Origin: Polynucleobacter meluiroseus
Lineage (GTDB): Bacteria; Pseudomonadota; Gammaproteobacteria; Burkholderiales; Burkholderiaceae
Reading direction: 5' to 3'
DNA length: 6,355 nt
Assembly: GCA_945867755.1 (NCBI GenBank)
Contig: CAMBJN010000086.1
Span: forward strand, 1-6,355
In this document: positions 5,587 through 6,355 of the stretch, piece by piece
Numbering within the stretch: the first letter of the stretch is position 1
Layout: every line of letters starts with the position of its first letter
The notes under the pieces: model-generated
Database searches by the model: none
The model's input: the letters and a program-made list of their open reading frames with translations, nothing else
Told to the model about the DNA's origin: nothing
Translations under genes and position numbers: made by a program

Positions 5587-6355
5587 ATGAGAACATTTTT
5601 AGCAGCACCTCCTGTTTCAGCCTTTGCCATGGTCATGGGTCTGTCGGGCCTATCCTTGTCTTGGTCAAAGTTTTCAGATGTGTCTCAGCTTGAATTAGCC
5701 CAAGATATTGCTTTGGTTTTTGGCTTGCTGGCCATCGTTGTATTTTTGGTACTAGCTTTAGGTTTACTTCGTAAGCAATTACAGACCCCTGAGAAGGTGC
5801 TCGAAGAGTGGAATCATCCTGTTAAGTCCTCATTTTTTGGTGCCATCTCAATCGGCGTTTGCTTATTAGCTGCAGTGATTATTCCTTATTCCTCTCAGAT
5901 AGCTGAGATTGTTTGGCTTATGGGCGCCGGCTTACATCTGATTGCTTTATTGGCTGTTGTGAACGCTTGGGTTCACCGTGAAAGTTTGCAAGCAGCCCAC
6001 GCTTGTCCAGTTTGGTTCATCCCAGCAGTCGGTACTGTGGTGATTCCTGTGGCTGGTGTGAAACTAGGTTATTTTGAAATCTCCTGGTTCTTCTTTGGTG
6101 TTGGTCTGATCTTTTGGCTTGTGCTCTTATCTTTGGTGATGCATCGTTTGATGTTTGTTCAACCACCTTTGCCTGATCGCCTAAAGCCCACAATGGCGAT
6201 ATTTTTAGCTCCGCCAACATTAGCTTTCTCATCGTGGCTTTTGCTAACGCAAAGAACGGTTGAGCAGGGCCTTGATCCTTTTGCACATATCTTGATTGCA
6301 GTTGGATTCTTCTTTGCTATCTTTTTGATCACGCAATTTAAAAAGTTTGCGCAGC
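5587..6355 (+). CDS. TehA/SLAC1 (TDT) family anion or C4-dicarboxylate transporter, 3' end outside the window
   Basis: The frame is open from ATG 5587 to the edge, 256 residues without a stop; family members run about 310-330, so roughly 60-70 are missing. Family marks are the N-terminal PVSAFAMVMGLSGLSLSW (9-26), where the first helix of the TDT fold begins, and PVWFIPAVGTVVIPVAG (141-157). About eight of the expected ten membrane helices are visible (near 5-24, 39-62, 84-101, 107-128, 141-160, 165-187, 203-220, 231-250). The family covers Haemophilus TehA (named for tellurite resistance), plant SLAC1 anion channels and yeast/bacterial malate transporters; it moves anions passively or with the proton gradient across the inner membrane. 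The substrate is not readable and the pore phenylalanine could not be assigned. No Shine-Dalgarno precedes the ATG; TTTAAT (5564-5569) is a possible -10 giving about a 10-nt leader. Confidence 0.85.
   Translation, partial: MRTFLAAPPVSAFAMVMGLSGLSLSWSKFSDVSQLELAQDIALVFGLLAIVVFLVLALGLLRKQLQTPEKVLEEWNHPVKSSFFGAISIGVCLLAAVIIPYSSQIAEIVWLMGAGLHLIALLAVVNAWVHRESLQAAHACPVWFIPAVGTVVIPVAGVKLGYFEISWFFFGVGLIFWLVLLSLVMHRLMFVQPPLPDRLKPTMAIFLAPPTLAFSSWLLLTQRTVEQGLDPFAHILIAVGFFFAIFLITQFKKFAQ

Noticed and set aside
6017..6286. Minus-strand 89-codon frame near the right edge
   Set aside because: It overlaps the open plus-strand TDT transporter frame, which has clear membrane helices and family motifs, so it is a shadow.
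1..6355. Mobile element, CRISPR, tRNA or defence island
   Set aside because: No transposase, integrase, direct-repeat array, tRNA-like fold or terminal inverted repeats were seen, and base composition and codon use look even along the window.

Overview
The window looks like ordinary chromosomal backbone of a free-living, moderately AT-rich Gram-negative bacterium. The protein families, the overall base composition and the Uup / S4-pseudouridine-synthase / CPA2 antiporter neighbourhood fit a low-GC betaproteobacterium (Polynucleobacter-like Burkholderiales). That placement rests on recognition, not on a database search. No mobile element, CRISPR array, tRNA, rRNA or prophage gene is visible.

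Layout. 1-165 (minus) is the N-terminal end of an RsuA/RluF-type rRNA pseudouridine synthase cut by the window edge. 225-2003 (minus) is a CPA2 (Kef-type) cation:proton antiporter with no RCK/TrkA-N regulatory domain but an extra hydrophobic C-terminal region. A 41-bp divergent gap separates it from 2045-3979 (plus), a complete Uup-type ABC-F ATPase. A 41-bp convergent gap (3980-4020) follows. 4021-5472 (minus) is a membrane flavocytochrome: a ferric-reductase-like di-heme membrane domain fused to an FAD/NAD(P)H reductase domain and ending in an unexpected hydrophobic tail. A 114-bp AT-rich divergent region with dyad symmetries separates it from 5587-6355 (plus), a TehA/SLAC1 (TDT) family anion/dicarboxylate transporter whose 3' end lies outside the window.

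The genes do not form one pathway. They make two divergent pairs: antiporter with Uup, and flavocytochrome with TDT transporter. Each pair could share control elements. The flavocytochrome/TDT pair is the more suggestive, because redox enzyme and anion exporter start from one short region carrying a perfect 8+8 bp dyad.

The most interesting pattern is in the start regions. Three of the five genes (pseudouridine synthase, Uup, flavocytochrome) have no Shine-Dalgarno sequence but a TATAAT-like hexamer ending 6-7 nt before the start codon, as expected for leaderless mRNAs. The antiporter has a clear AAGGA ribosome binding site. I found no convincing new biological system; the findings are modest and testable.
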